This document shows, one piece after another, positions 24,302-33,330 of a DNA stretch of 64,000 nucleotides. The position numbers were made by a program, and so were the translations under genes. The notes beneath the pieces are model-generated. The model searched no databases. It was given only the letters and a program-made list of their open reading frames with translations, and was not told the DNA's origin. Source of the stretch: Longibaculum muris (GTDB taxonomy: Bacteria > Bacillota_I > Bacilli_A > Erysipelotrichales > Coprobacillaceae); NCBI RefSeq assembly GCF_004343035.1, contig NZ_SMCQ01000015.1:1-64000 (forward strand), written 5' to 3'. Position 1 is the stretch's first letter. The number at the start of each line of letters is the position of its first letter.

Positions 24302-26044
24302 ATGGATGGAATCATGGAGTTTATTGAAAAAATAGGAACACGTAATCTCATCTTTGCGGGGGTAGGATTGGTTGTTTTGATTATTTTATTCCTTTTTTAT
24401 CGTGGAATGAGACTTAGAAAATATAGAAAATTAATTGTTGATATTGAAAATCGTATGAATGCAATCAAATCATTGCCATTACAATATCGCTTAGGCAGAG
24501 TTCAAAGTATTTCTAAAAATATGCCTGATATTGTTGAACAATATGAAGAATATGCCGCTGAATTTGAAAAAATTAGTGATTTTCAAAAGAATGAATTGGC
24601 AGTTTTAGTCAATGAAGTTGATGAACAGTTGTTCTATGGGAAATTAAGAAAAGTATCGAAAAAAATGAAAGAATTAAATGAAATGCTTGATGTTTATGAA
24701 AATGATTCACAAGCATTACTTACGAAAATAGAAAAAATTACTGAAATTGAAAATATTCAAAGAATTGAAATTATTCGAGTAAAAGAAAAATATCGTCAAA
24801 CAATTGATCAATTTGAATCCATTCGTTTTAAAGTTGAAGAATTTGTTCCAAGTCTTTTAGATATATTTAATGAAGTTGATGATTCATTTGTTCAATTAGA
24901 AGGAATGATGAATAATCAAAGATTTGAAGATGCAAAAAACTTTACTGGTGAAATTGAAGAAAGAGTTGATTGGTTGAATCAACGATTAGAAGATTTGCCA
25001 AGCTATATTGCAGTTGTCAGACAATATATTCCTAAAAAGATTAATCATATTGATACATTGATTGAAGAAATGTCAAAAGAGAGTTTTTCTTTAAATCAGT
25101 TAGAGGTTGATTCTCGTTATGATTCAATTAAAAAAACATTAGAAGAATGTGTTGTTCATATTAAACATCTTGAATTAGATGATATGGGAACTATTTTACA
25201 AGGTGAAGCAGATGCAATTGATCGTTTGATTCATGATTTAGAAGTTGAACAACAAGCTTATCATGAATTTAAGGAAAAATGGGATGCATGTTATAGTTTG
25301 ATTACAGAAATCTATGATCAATATAAGCAAGCTTTGATTGATTCTAATCGTATTAATAGTTTATATGTTATTAATGAGGAACATATTGAAATTGATGAAA
25401 GATTCCAAGAGTTTGATAAAATATTAAGAGAGTCTTATGATTTAGAAGAAGAAATGAATAAGGGTGATTTTGCCTATTCACAAATGATTGCAAAGGTTGA
25501 GTTGTTAAAAGATCGCGCAAGTGTTCATCAAGATGATTTAAATACTTTCTTTGCTTTTAGGGATCATTTATATTTACAAGAACAACGTGCTATTGATGAA
25601 TTAGAAAATATTAATATTGTATTATTAGAAATTAAATCAGAAATAAAAAACAAACATTTACCAATGATTAATGAATCATATAAAGATTATATTCAAGATT
25701 CTTATGATAAAGCGGCCCAAATTCAAGCATATCGGATGAATCGACCAGTTGAATTATCAGAATTGTCTAAGCGTGTTGATGGCGCAAGAGATGTCATTTA
25801 TAAGCTTTATGATAATGTTCATAATTTGATTGTTACTGCGGAAATGGTGGAAGAAGCTATTGTTTTTGGAAATCGTTATCGTTCAACATTTTTAGAAGTG
25901 AATACAGAATTAACAAAGGCTGAAGTTTTATTTAGAAATGGTGAATATACAAAGGCTTTATCAACAGCTGTTGATATTATTGAAAAGATTCAACCTGGTT
26001 CATATGAAACATTAATCAAAAAATCTACTGAAAAGTCCGAATAA
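24302..26044 (+). CDS. ezrA: Septation ring formation regulator EzrA
   Basis: A membrane-anchored cell-division protein that limits FtsZ ring assembly to midcell and helps shift the elongation machinery. About 580 aa: a short outside N-terminus, one membrane helix (~18-38), then coiled-coil spectrin-like repeats to the C-terminus. The typical start of the cytoplasmic part is present (MRLRKYRKLIVDIENRMN, LPLQYRLGRVQSISKNMP). An extended -10 TGA-TACAAT lies at 24262-24270. ATG 24302 or 24314 could be used. Its stop codon lies in the terminator stem. Confidence 0.9.
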   Translation: MDGIMEFIEKIGTRNLIFAGVGLVVLIILFLFYRGMRLRKYRKLIVDIENRMNAIKSLPLQYRLGRVQSISKNMPDIVEQYEEYAAEFEKISDFQKNELAVLVNEVDEQLFYGKLRKVSKKMKELNEMLDVYENDSQALLTKIEKITEIENIQRIEIIRVKEKYRQTIDQFESIRFKVEEFVPSLLDIFNEVDDSFVQLEGMMNNQRFEDAKNFTGEIEERVDWLNQRLEDLPSYIAVVRQYIPKKINHIDTLIEEMSKESFSLNQLEVDSRYDSIKKTLEECVVHIKHLELDDMGTILQGEADAIDRLIHDLEVEQQAYHEFKEKWDACYSLITEIYDQYKQALIDSNRINSLYVINEEHIEIDERFQEFDKILRESYDLEEEMNKGDFAYSQMIAKVELLKDRASVHQDDLNTFFAFRDHLYLQEQRAIDELENINIVLLEIKSEIKNKHLPMINESYKDYIQDSYDKAAQIQAYRMNRPVELSELSKRVDGARDVIYKLYDNVHNLIVTAEMVEEAIVFGNRYRSTFLEVNTELTKAEVLFRNGEYTKALSTAVDIIEKIQPGSYETLIKKSTEKSE

Positions 26045-26055
26045 GGACTTTTTTA
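26031..26055 (+). terminator. ezrA terminator
   Basis: AAAAGTCC-GAATAA-GGACTTTTTT; it includes the stop codon. Confidence 0.85.
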
Positions 26056-26113
26056 GTGGTATTTTTTCATAAAAAATGGTATATATACATATAATGAGAT
26101 ATGGAGGGAACCT

Positions 26114-27253
26114 ATGATTTATTTAGATTATGTATCTACAACACCTTTAAATAAAGAAGTTAATCAAATGTATCAATCATTATTAAATGATTATTTTGCT
26201 AATGCTGACTCTTTATATTCACTTGGATTACAAACCAGTTCATTAATGGAAAAGTCAAGAAGCTTAATTGCTCAAATGTTAAATGTTAAACCAACTGAAA
26301 TTATTTTTACAAGTGGTGCAAGTGAATCTAATAATACGGCAATTAAAGGTTGTGCTTTTCAATATCAAAATAGAGGGAAACATATTATTACTACTGCAAT
26401 CGAACATTCAAGTGTCTATAATACTTGTTTACAATTAAGAGATGTTTTTGGTTTTGATGTGGATTTTATTTCAGTTGATCAAAATGGACATATCGATTTA
26501 GATGAATTAAAAAATAAAATTCGTGATGATACGATTTTAATTTCAATCATGTATGTGAATAATGAAATTGGAAGTATTCAACCGATTGATAAAATAAGAG
26601 AATTAATATTAAATATGAATCCTAAAATTAAATTACATGTTGATATGGTTCAAGCACTTGGAAAAATTCCGGTTGATTTGTCTTTGGTTGATATGGCTAG
26701 CTTTTCAGCTCATAAAATTTATGGACTTAAAGGAAGTGGCGTTTTATATAAAAAAGAATCCACAACGCTGGTACCATTGATTTGTGGTGGTCAACAAGAA
26801 AACAACTTACGTGGTGGGACTTCTAATACTGCTACTCATATTATGTTTGCTAAAACATTACGTTTGGCTTTAGAAGATCAAGCACAAAAATTTCAACGTG
26901 TTCATGCTTTAAATCAATATGTAAGAAATGAGTTAATGAGAGAAAAAGATATTGTTATAAATAGTCCAATTGAAAATTGCTCACCTTATATTTTAAGCTT
27001 TTCAGCGATTGGTTATAAACCCGAAGTTATCTTACATGCTTTAGAAGCTAAGGAATGTTATGTATCAACGAAAAGTACATGTTCATCACATAAAAATGAT
27101 GTTTCTAGAACTTTAGCTGCAATGGGTGTGGATGATGCTATTGCTAAAAGTGCGATTCGTATAAGCTTCTCACATTTAACAACTCAAGAAGAAATTGATG
27201 AATTTTTATATCATCTTCAAACAATATTAAAAACTATTAAGAAACAGAGGTAG
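26114..27253 (+). CDS. Cysteine desulfurase (NifS/IscS family), thiI-linked
   Basis: A PLP enzyme removing sulfur from cysteine as persulfide. The 379-aa protein has the N-terminal YLDYVSTTPL, GASESNNTAIKG, the PLP lysine K201 in SAHKIYG, RGGTSN, and the catalytic Cys ~323 in TKSTCSSH. It ends 4 bp before thiI, the arrangement in which a dedicated desulfurase (B. subtilis NifZ type) feeds ThiI for tRNA 4-thiouridine. YVSTTP replaces the common NAATTP, a small variation. Fe-S assembly could be a second role. Confidence 0.92.
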   Translation: MIYLDYVSTTPLNKEVNQMYQSLLNDYFANADSLYSLGLQTSSLMEKSRSLIAQMLNVKPTEIIFTSGASESNNTAIKGCAFQYQNRGKHIITTAIEHSSVYNTCLQLRDVFGFDVDFISVDQNGHIDLDELKNKIRDDTILISIMYVNNEIGSIQPIDKIRELILNMNPKIKLHVDMVQALGKIPVDLSLVDMASFSAHKIYGLKGSGVLYKKESTTLVPLICGGQQENNLRGGTSNTATHIMFAKTLRLALEDQAQKFQRVHALNQYVRNELMREKDIVINSPIENCSPYILSFSAIGYKPEVILHALEAKECYVSTKSTCSSHKNDVSRTLAAMGVDDAIAKSAIRISFSHLTTQEEIDEFLYHLQTILKTIKKQR

Positions 27254-27257
27254 AAAA

Positions 27258-28454
27258 ATGGAATGTAATCATATTTTAGTACGCTTTGGTGAATTAACAA
27301 CCAAAGGAAAAAATCGAAAAATGTTTATTCGTAAATTATGTCAAAATACAAAAGAAATCTTAAAACCAATGAGTCAATTGAAATATGAGTTATCTTTTGA
27401 TCGTATGTATATTATTTTAAATGGGGAAGATCCAAAGGCTGTGGCTGAGAAATTGAAAACAGTCTTTGGGATTCATTCATTTTCATTTTGTTATAAGGTG
27501 GAAAGTGACTTAGAAAAAATAAAAGAAGTATGTCTGCAAGTTGTCGAAAATAATCCGGGACAGACTTTTAAAATTGATACCAAACGTAATGATAAAGACT
27601 ATCCATTACATTCACATGATATCAATACAGCCATTGCGGGATATATTTTCCATCATACAAGCAAAACTCTAAAGGTTGATGTCCATCATCCAGAAATTTT
27701 AGTGAAAGTTGAATTACGTAAAGATTATACATATGTTATGGATAATGTGATTATGGGTGCTGGTGGTTATCCTGTTGGTGTTGGTGGAAAAGCATTATTG
27801 ATGTTATCGGGAGGAATTGATTCTCCGGTTGCTGGATACTTAACTTTAAAACGTGGAGTCGATATTGAATGTATTCATTATGCTTCACCACCATATACAA
27901 GTGATTTGGCAAGAGAAAAAGTTTTAGATTTAGTTGATGTCTTGAGACAATATACACATGGTAAAATTGTGGTACATATTGTTCCGTTTACTGATTTACA
28001 ATTAGCTGTTTATGAACATTGTGAAGAAAGCTATGCGATGACTGTTATGCGAAGAATGATGTATCGTATTGCTCAAGGGGTTGCTCAAAAAAATAATTGC
28101 TTAGCGATTGTTAATGGAGAAAGTATTGGACAAGTTGCTTCACAAACATTAGAAAGTATGGCAACTATTAATGAAGTGATTCACATGCCAGTTTTACGTC
28201 CTGTGGCTTGTATGGATAAATTAGAAATTATTGATATTGCAACAAAAATTGGAACATATGATATTTCTATTCGTCCACATGAAGATTGTTGTACAATTTT
28301 CACGCCAAAACAACCTGCAACAAAACCAAAAAGCTATAAAGCACAAGCTTTTGAGGCTAACTGGGATTTTGAAACAATGGTTCAAGAATGTGTTGAAAAT
28401 ACGCAAGATATTGTGATTGATGATAGTTATAAAAATATTGAAAATTTATTTTAA
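27258..28454 (+). CDS. thiI: tRNA 4-thiouridine synthase ThiI
   Basis: A 398-aa protein with a ferredoxin-like plus THUMP N-terminal half (~1-165) that binds tRNA, and a PP-loop ATPase half with LSGGIDSPVAGY (~184) that adenylates U8 of tRNA. There is no C-terminal rhodanese domain, as is normal in Firmicutes, so the persulfide comes directly from the desulfurase encoded upstream. GAGGTAG precedes the ATG. s4U8 gives near-UV sensing and tRNA stability. Confidence 0.95.
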   Translation: MECNHILVRFGELTTKGKNRKMFIRKLCQNTKEILKPMSQLKYELSFDRMYIILNGEDPKAVAEKLKTVFGIHSFSFCYKVESDLEKIKEVCLQVVENNPGQTFKIDTKRNDKDYPLHSHDINTAIAGYIFHHTSKTLKVDVHHPEILVKVELRKDYTYVMDNVIMGAGGYPVGVGGKALLMLSGGIDSPVAGYLTLKRGVDIECIHYASPPYTSDLAREKVLDLVDVLRQYTHGKIVVHIVPFTDLQLAVYEHCEESYAMTVMRRMMYRIAQGVAQKNNCLAIVNGESIGQVASQTLESMATINEVIHMPVLRPVACMDKLEIIDIATKIGTYDISIRPHEDCCTIFTPKQPATKPKSYKAQAFEANWDFETMVQECVENTQDIVIDDSYKNIENLF

Positions 28455-28460
28455 AAAAAA

Positions 28461-28498
28461 TGAATAATTTTGTAACCTTGACACAAACTAATTGTGTC
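28461..28498 (+). promoter_or_regulatory. Sigma-G-like promoter of the spore protein gene, with palindrome
   Basis: TGAATA (28461-28466), 17 nt, then CAAACTA (28484-28490) resemble forespore sigma-G sites (TGAATA / CATACTA). GACACAA-5 nt-TTGTGTC (28480-28498) overlaps the -10 and could bind a regulator. Confidence 0.6.
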
Positions 28499-28512
28499 AG
28501 GAGGTGAAAGTT

Positions 28513-28728
28513 ATGAACTCAAACAATTCAAATAGAAACAAATTAGTCGTTCCTGGTGCTCAAAATGCAATCGATCAAATGAAATACGAAATCGCTAATG
28601 AATTTGGTGTTAACCTTGGACCTGATGCAACTTCACGTGCTAACGGATCTGTTGGTGGTGAAATCACTAAGAGATTAGTTGAAATGGGACAAAACCAAAT
28701 CGCAGGTAGACAATCTCAAAGTCATTAA
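28513..28728 (+). CDS. Alpha/beta-type small acid-soluble spore protein
   Basis: A 71-aa DNA-binding protein that coats spore DNA and protects it from UV and heat. It carries the family's two conserved segments: [19 protein letters not shown] then the germination-protease site region EFGVNLG, and [31 protein letters not shown] precedes the ATG. A sigma-G-like promoter lies directly upstream and a strong terminator follows. Its presence implies a sporulating lineage. Confidence 0.95.
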   Translation: MNSNNSNRNKLVVPGAQNAIDQMKYEIANEFGVNLGPDATSRANGSVGGEITKRLVEMGQNQIAGRQSQSH

Positions 28729-28735
28729 GCTCAAT

Positions 28736-28774
28736 AAAAACCCTAGTCATAAAACCTTATGAGTAGGGTTTTTT
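28736..28774 (+). terminator. Terminator of the spore protein gene
   Basis: AAAAACCCTA...TAGGGTTTTTT around an 18-nt loop. Confidence 0.88.
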
Positions 28775-28785
28775 CATGTAAAAAA

Positions 28786-28841
28786 TGTTATCGCTTTCAA
28801 ATTTTTGTTGTATTTACTCTTTATTTTAGGTAAAATAAATA
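28786..28841 (+). promoter_or_regulatory. Catabolite-response element and promoter of ackA
   Basis: TGTTATCGCTTTCA (28786-28799) fits the CcpA consensus TGWNANCGNTNWCA fully. TTTACT (28813-28818), 17 nt, and TAAATA (28836-28841) form the promoter. The element centre is about 55 bp upstream of the predicted start, the activating position known for Bacillus subtilis ackA. Confidence 0.7.
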
Positions 28842-28864
28842 TATGTATGTAGGAGGAATGAATT

Positions 28865-30061
28865 ATGACAAAAGTTATGGCGGTTAACGCAGGAAGCTCA
28901 TCATTAAAATTTCAATTATTCAATATGCCAAGTGAAGAAGTCATTACTTCTGGGATTGTTGAAAGAATTGGAATGGATGATGGTATTTTTACGATTAAAT
29001 ATAATGGAGAGAAAAAGACAAAAACTTGTCCAATTCCAGATCATCAAGTTGCTGTAGATATGCTTTTAGAAGCATTGATTGATGAAGGTGTTTTAAAAGA
29101 ATTAACAGAAATTGATGCCGTTGGACATCGTATTGTTCATGGTGGTGAATACTTTAGTGATAGTGCTGTTGTTGATGAAGATGTTGTTAGTAAAGTAGAG
29201 GAACTTTGCGAACTTGCTCCATTACATAATCCAGCACATTTAATTGGATATCGTGCTTTTAAAAAAGCTTTACCAGGAGTCGGACATGTTTTCACATTTG
29301 ATACAGCTTTCCATCAAACACTTGATAAAGAAAGATATTTATATCCATTACCATTAGAATATTATACTGATTTAAAAGTCAGAAGATATGGAGCTCATGG
29401 TACAAGTCATAAATATGTTTCAGAACAAGTGATTGAAATGTTAGGAAAACCAAGAGGTTCTCGTGTGATTGTTTGTCACCTTGGAAATGGAGCTAGTGTT
29501 TCTGCTGTCTTAGATGGAAAATGTATTGATACATCTATGGGATTTACACCACTTGCAGGAGTGATGATGGGAACACGTTGTGGTGATGTTGATCCATCAA
29601 TTATGCCTTATTTATGTAATAAATTAAATAAAACACCTGATGAAGTCTTAGAAATCTATAACAAAAAATCAGGGATGTTAGGAATTTCTGGCATTTCTTC
29701 AGATTCTCGTGATATTGAAAATGCTTTATTTAAAGAAGGAGATGAACGTGCTTTATTAACAAGTTTATTATATGCACGTATTGTATCTAAATATATTGGT
29801 TCATATTATGCTGAACTTGGTGGTTGTGATGCGATTGCCTTTACTGCTGGAGTTGGTGAAAATGCAGCTTATTTAAGACGTTTAATCATTGACAATGTTT
29901 CTAAAGCATTTGGTGTTTTCTTGGATGAAGAATTAAATTCAGTAAGAAGTTCAGAAAACAGAGTGATTTCACATCAATATTCACAAATCAAAGTCATGGT
30001 TATTCCAACAAATGAAGAAGTCATGATTGCTAGAGATACAGTCAGATTATTAGGATTATAA
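28865..30061 (+). CDS. ackA: Acetate kinase
   Basis: Converts acetyl phosphate and ADP to acetate and ATP, the last step of fermentative acetate overflow. The 398-aa protein has N-terminal MAVNAGSSSLKFQLF, DTAFHQT, RRYGAHGTSH, CHLGNGAS and a late FTAGVGENA. Length equals the family. AGGAGG precedes the ATG. The neighbouring pta gene is not in the window. Likely activated by CcpA in sugar-rich growth through the upstream element. Confidence 0.98.
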   Translation: MTKVMAVNAGSSSLKFQLFNMPSEEVITSGIVERIGMDDGIFTIKYNGEKKTKTCPIPDHQVAVDMLLEALIDEGVLKELTEIDAVGHRIVHGGEYFSDSAVVDEDVVSKVEELCELAPLHNPAHLIGYRAFKKALPGVGHVFTFDTAFHQTLDKERYLYPLPLEYYTDLKVRRYGAHGTSHKYVSEQVIEMLGKPRGSRVIVCHLGNGASVSAVLDGKCIDTSMGFTPLAGVMMGTRCGDVDPSIMPYLCNKLNKTPDEVLEIYNKKSGMLGISGISSDSRDIENALFKEGDERALLTSLLYARIVSKYIGSYYAELGGCDAIAFTAGVGENAAYLRRLIIDNVSKAFGVFLDEELNSVRSSENRVISHQYSQIKVMVIPTNEEVMIARDTVRLLGL

Positions 30062-30081
30062 GAACCTACGGGTTCTTTTTC
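30059..30081 (+). terminator. ackA terminator
   Basis: AGAACC-TAC-GGGTTCT then TTTTC, overlapping the stop. Confidence 0.85.
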
Positions 30082-30130
30082 TTATGTTCAATAAAATATG
30101 TGATATAATAATCATAAGGAGGTGATGAGC

Positions 30131-32311
30131 TTGAATAAACAATGGGATAATCAAGATTTTCGAAAAGTCTTTCAATTTGCTAATGATGAGAAAAAACATA
30201 AAAAGATGCTTATTGAATCACTGAATCATCACGAACAAAATGAATTGATCTTAGAAAGAATAAAAGCCTCATTAAACGATGATTATCCAACATTTTTGGA
30301 TATGATGAGTCGAGTTTATAAGGAATTAGATGAGGATGTGAAAAGACCTTTATTTGAATGGGTGATTGAACATTCTGATTTTGAAAATGAAGCAGCTCTT
30401 TTACAAGAATTACAATACTATCGTTTTTTTATTGAAACAATTCAAAATCAAAAAGAATACTTACATATCATAACACTACAACAAGTCATTGAAAATCTCT
30501 CACAAGCTGGTTTACAAGACTTAGAAACAATAACTCATTATTTGCTGGCTAGATATTATTTTGAAAAGAAAGCAAACAAAAATGACTATCTTGAAAGAAG
30601 TCATGAAAAAGGTGAAGTTCTTTATCAAATCATTGATGCATATTTTCAACATAATAAAGACTATCTTATCGTTGTTGCACAAGCATTTTTCAAAGAAGAA
30701 CAACTCCTACAACAAGATCTTATCAATAAAAAAATTGAGAAAATCATGCATAAGGCAACAAAAAAATTAGATGATATTTATTATTGTCAGTTGCCTCAAG
30801 AAACAAAAATAACGCAATTAGAAGAACTTAAGGTGAAAGTTCTCCATAAACTTCCGATTGAATCAAATGAATTTGAACAATATCCCCTCATTCATCGCTT
30901 TTTACAAACTCTACAACAATATTTAGAATATCTTACTCAGCTACAACCTATAGAATATAACGAAACAATAGATTCACTACCAACTCAACCAATGCCTGAT
31001 GAACAGCAATTACAATTGATTGAAGCTTTTTATCATCAACATCATCTCTATTATAAAAAATCACAAATTATTGAAGAACTATTAGAAAATCCGTTTGTTA
31101 TTCAATTTTATCAATTCTATAATCAAATAGATGAATTAACAGATTGTGAAGAAATGATTAAGAAACTAGAGGAATTAATTTTAGATATTCGTGAAAGTGG
31201 TCTTAAAAATAAAGAAATCTTACGTCGTTTGTTGAGTGTTGCCCAAAAAGAAGTAGAAGACTTTATTCAAAGTGAAGAAAAAGAAGAAATAGTTGAAGAA
31301 CCTTTACCAATTCCTATTCAAAATACGGATGAGGTTATGAAAATTGGGAAGTTCTATGTTTTAAAAGAAAGTGTGGAAGATAATCCGGTTAATATTCAAA
31401 AGATTGTTCAATTATTAGCTAAAGAAGATCAAAAAGAAATCGCCTGGCTTAAATCACTTGTCTATCAAATTGGCTATGATAAAGTGCATGCTTATTTATT
31501 AAAATCACCAGCGATGTCAATTGATAATTTACAAACAATTATTCAACTAGATCGTTCTTTAAGATTTGAATATCAACGTATATTAGAAGATATTGAAATG
31601 TATTTTCGTTCTAGCTTTACTTATTTTTTATCTAATAAATATGATCAAAAATATTTAATGGCTTCAACCTATCAACCTTTTTATAAGCGTGGCTATTTAA
31701 TGGGAAATCTTTTTGAAGATAAACAAGAACATTATGATCAAGTAAAATTACTACGTAATCGAATTGATGATGAAATCAAAAATAATAATTTACAGATAGT
31801 TGAAGAATATCGACGTTATAAATATGCTTTGCCTTTTTCTACAGCAGCAGGAATTATGACATTTGGTTGGATGATTAATGTTTTTGAAAACTTAAATTAT
31901 TATGATAAAGCAGAATATTTAAGATGTTATTTTGAACGTTTAACGCCTCAAACATTTTGGCATTGGATGATGAGCTTAAATAATTTAAGAAATCATTGTG
32001 CGCATTATCAAAGTCTCTATCGTTTATCTTCATTAAAAGAATTAAGACCAATTATGACTAAAGATGTAGATAGTAATGGTTATGATGATGATTTTAAGCA
32101 TTCTTCATTATTTTATTATACTTTGATTATGATTCGTCTTTCTCCCAATGTTTTTAATGCTGAAGATTTTATTGATAGTGTAGGCATTTTATTGAGAAAA
32201 GCAGGCCGTGAAAGTGGTTTAGTTGATTTATTAAAAGATTATTCTTTTCCTAAGAATTGGCGATATGTTTTAGAAAATGAAAAGTCATCTAAAATTCATT
32301 TGGTTGATTAA
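30131..32311 (+). CDS. Abi_2-type HEPN protein with long unknown N-terminal region
   Basis: A ~726-aa protein. The C-terminal ~290 residues match Abi_2 (AbiD/AbiF-like): a start near LQTIIQLDRSLRFEYQRIL, then YFRSSFTYFLSNKY, and the HEPN ribonuclease motif RNHCAHYQ (R ~620, H ~625). Abi_2 proteins are phage-abortive-infection candidates thought to cleave RNA when triggered. The preceding ~430 residues are helical, rich in Gln and acidic residues, and resemble nothing I know; they may sense or inhibit. AAGGAGG lies 8 nt before TTG 30131, which I take as the start over GTG 30122 or ATG 30125. It is monocistronic, with no antitoxin-like gene beside it. Confidence 0.75.
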   Translation: MNKQWDNQDFRKVFQFANDEKKHKKMLIESLNHHEQNELILERIKASLNDDYPTFLDMMSRVYKELDEDVKRPLFEWVIEHSDFENEAALLQELQYYRFFIETIQNQKEYLHIITLQQVIENLSQAGLQDLETITHYLLARYYFEKKANKNDYLERSHEKGEVLYQIIDAYFQHNKDYLIVVAQAFFKEEQLLQQDLINKKIEKIMHKATKKLDDIYYCQLPQETKITQLEELKVKVLHKLPIESNEFEQYPLIHRFLQTLQQYLEYLTQLQPIEYNETIDSLPTQPMPDEQQLQLIEAFYHQHHLYYKKSQIIEELLENPFVIQFYQFYNQIDELTDCEEMIKKLEELILDIRESGLKNKEILRRLLSVAQKEVEDFIQSEEKEEIVEEPLPIPIQNTDEVMKIGKFYVLKESVEDNPVNIQKIVQLLAKEDQKEIAWLKSLVYQIGYDKVHAYLLKSPAMSIDNLQTIIQLDRSLRFEYQRILEDIEMYFRSSFTYFLSNKYDQKYLMASTYQPFYKRGYLMGNLFEDKQEHYDQVKLLRNRIDDEIKNNNLQIVEEYRRYKYALPFSTAAGIMTFGWMINVFENLNYYDKAEYLRCYFERLTPQTFWHWMMSLNNLRNHCAHYQSLYRLSSLKELRPIMTKDVDSNGYDDDFKHSSLFYYTLIMIRLSPNVFNAEDFIDSVGILLRKAGRESGLVDLLKDYSFPKNWRYVLENEKSSKIHLVD

Positions 32312-32342
32312 ATAATCTCTTTTGTTGAGGAGATTATTTTTT
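32311..32342 (+). terminator. Terminator of the Abi_2/HEPN gene
   Basis: AATAATCTC...GAGATTATT followed by a T-run. Confidence 0.85.
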
Positions 32343-32406
32343 GTTTGTTATTTATGGTTCATATTAAGGTCATTCTATGGTAGTATATTATATAAGGTGA
32401 TGAAAA

Positions 32407-33330
32407 ATGGATAGGATATTTAAAGTAAGAAAAGAATATGATCAAATAATTATTTATCGACATGTGAATCCGGATTTAGATGCATTAGGTTCACAGTTAG
32501 GTTTGTATTGGACATTGAAAGAAATGTTTCCTCAAAAGAATATTGTTTTAGCCGGAAATATGGAAAGTGATTTATTGAAGATGTACGCTTCTTTTGAAGT
32601 TGAAGACATTCAAAAAGGTTCAACTTTAGGCATTGTTTTAGATACGGCTAATCGTGAACGAATTGATGGGGATATTACAATTTGTGATAAGGTTTTAAAG
32701 ATTGATCATCATATTGTTGTTGATTCGTATGGTGATTTAAATATCGAAGATGAGAGTGCTTCATCTTGTAGTGAAATTGTTACATTACTTTTAAAAGAAG
32801 GACGAGTTAAAATTCCACTTATTGCAGCGAATGCTTTGTATTTAGGAATCATTGGTGATAGTAATCGTTTTATGTATAGTTCAACTTCAGCTAAGACTTT
32901 TGAAGCCGCTGCATATTTATTAGAAAGTGGTATTCAAATTGAAGAATTATATCAATCTTTATATATGCGTGATTTGAATGATCTAGAAGTCACTAAGTTT
33001 ATTTTAAATCATTATCATAGAGATGGTAAGATTGCTTGGTATTATTTAGGTCAAGAAGATTTAGATGTACTTCATCTTACACGTGAACAAGGCTCTAATT
33101 ATGTGAATACGCTTGCAAATTATGAAGAATTTGAAGTGTGGATGGCCATTACTGAAAATACAAAGGAACATAATTATCGTGTCAGTATGCGTAGCCGTCA
33201 CACAGCAATCAATGAGGTGGCCAATGCTTTTCGAGGTGGTGGGCATGCCTATGCGAGTGGGGCAACGCTTGAATCATTAGATGAATTAAAAGATTTGATT
33301 GAGAAATTAAAGGAGAAAATGAATGGATAA
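32407..33330 (+). CDS. nrnA: DHH-family oligoribonuclease / pAp phosphatase, NrnA-like
   Basis: A 307-aa DHH/DHHA1 phosphoesterase: RHVNPDLDALGS (metal site, normally HxxPDxDaxGS), VLDTANRER, KIDHH (the DHH motif) and C-terminal FRGGGHAYASGA. NrnA degrades 2-5 nt RNAs, including pGpG from cyclic-di-GMP turnover, and hydrolyses 3'-phosphoadenosine 5'-phosphate. It opens an operon with the membrane protein (8-bp overlap) and the Sel1 protein. Confidence 0.9.
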   Translation: MDRIFKVRKEYDQIIIYRHVNPDLDALGSQLGLYWTLKEMFPQKNIVLAGNMESDLLKMYASFEVEDIQKGSTLGIVLDTANRERIDGDITICDKVLKIDHHIVVDSYGDLNIEDESASSCSEIVTLLLKEGRVKIPLIAANALYLGIIGDSNRFMYSSTSAKTFEAAAYLLESGIQIEELYQSLYMRDLNDLEVTKFILNHYHRDGKIAWYYLGQEDLDVLHLTREQGSNYVNTLANYEEFEVWMAITENTKEHNYRVSMRSRHTAINEVANAFRGGGHAYASGATLESLDELKDLIEKLKEKMNG

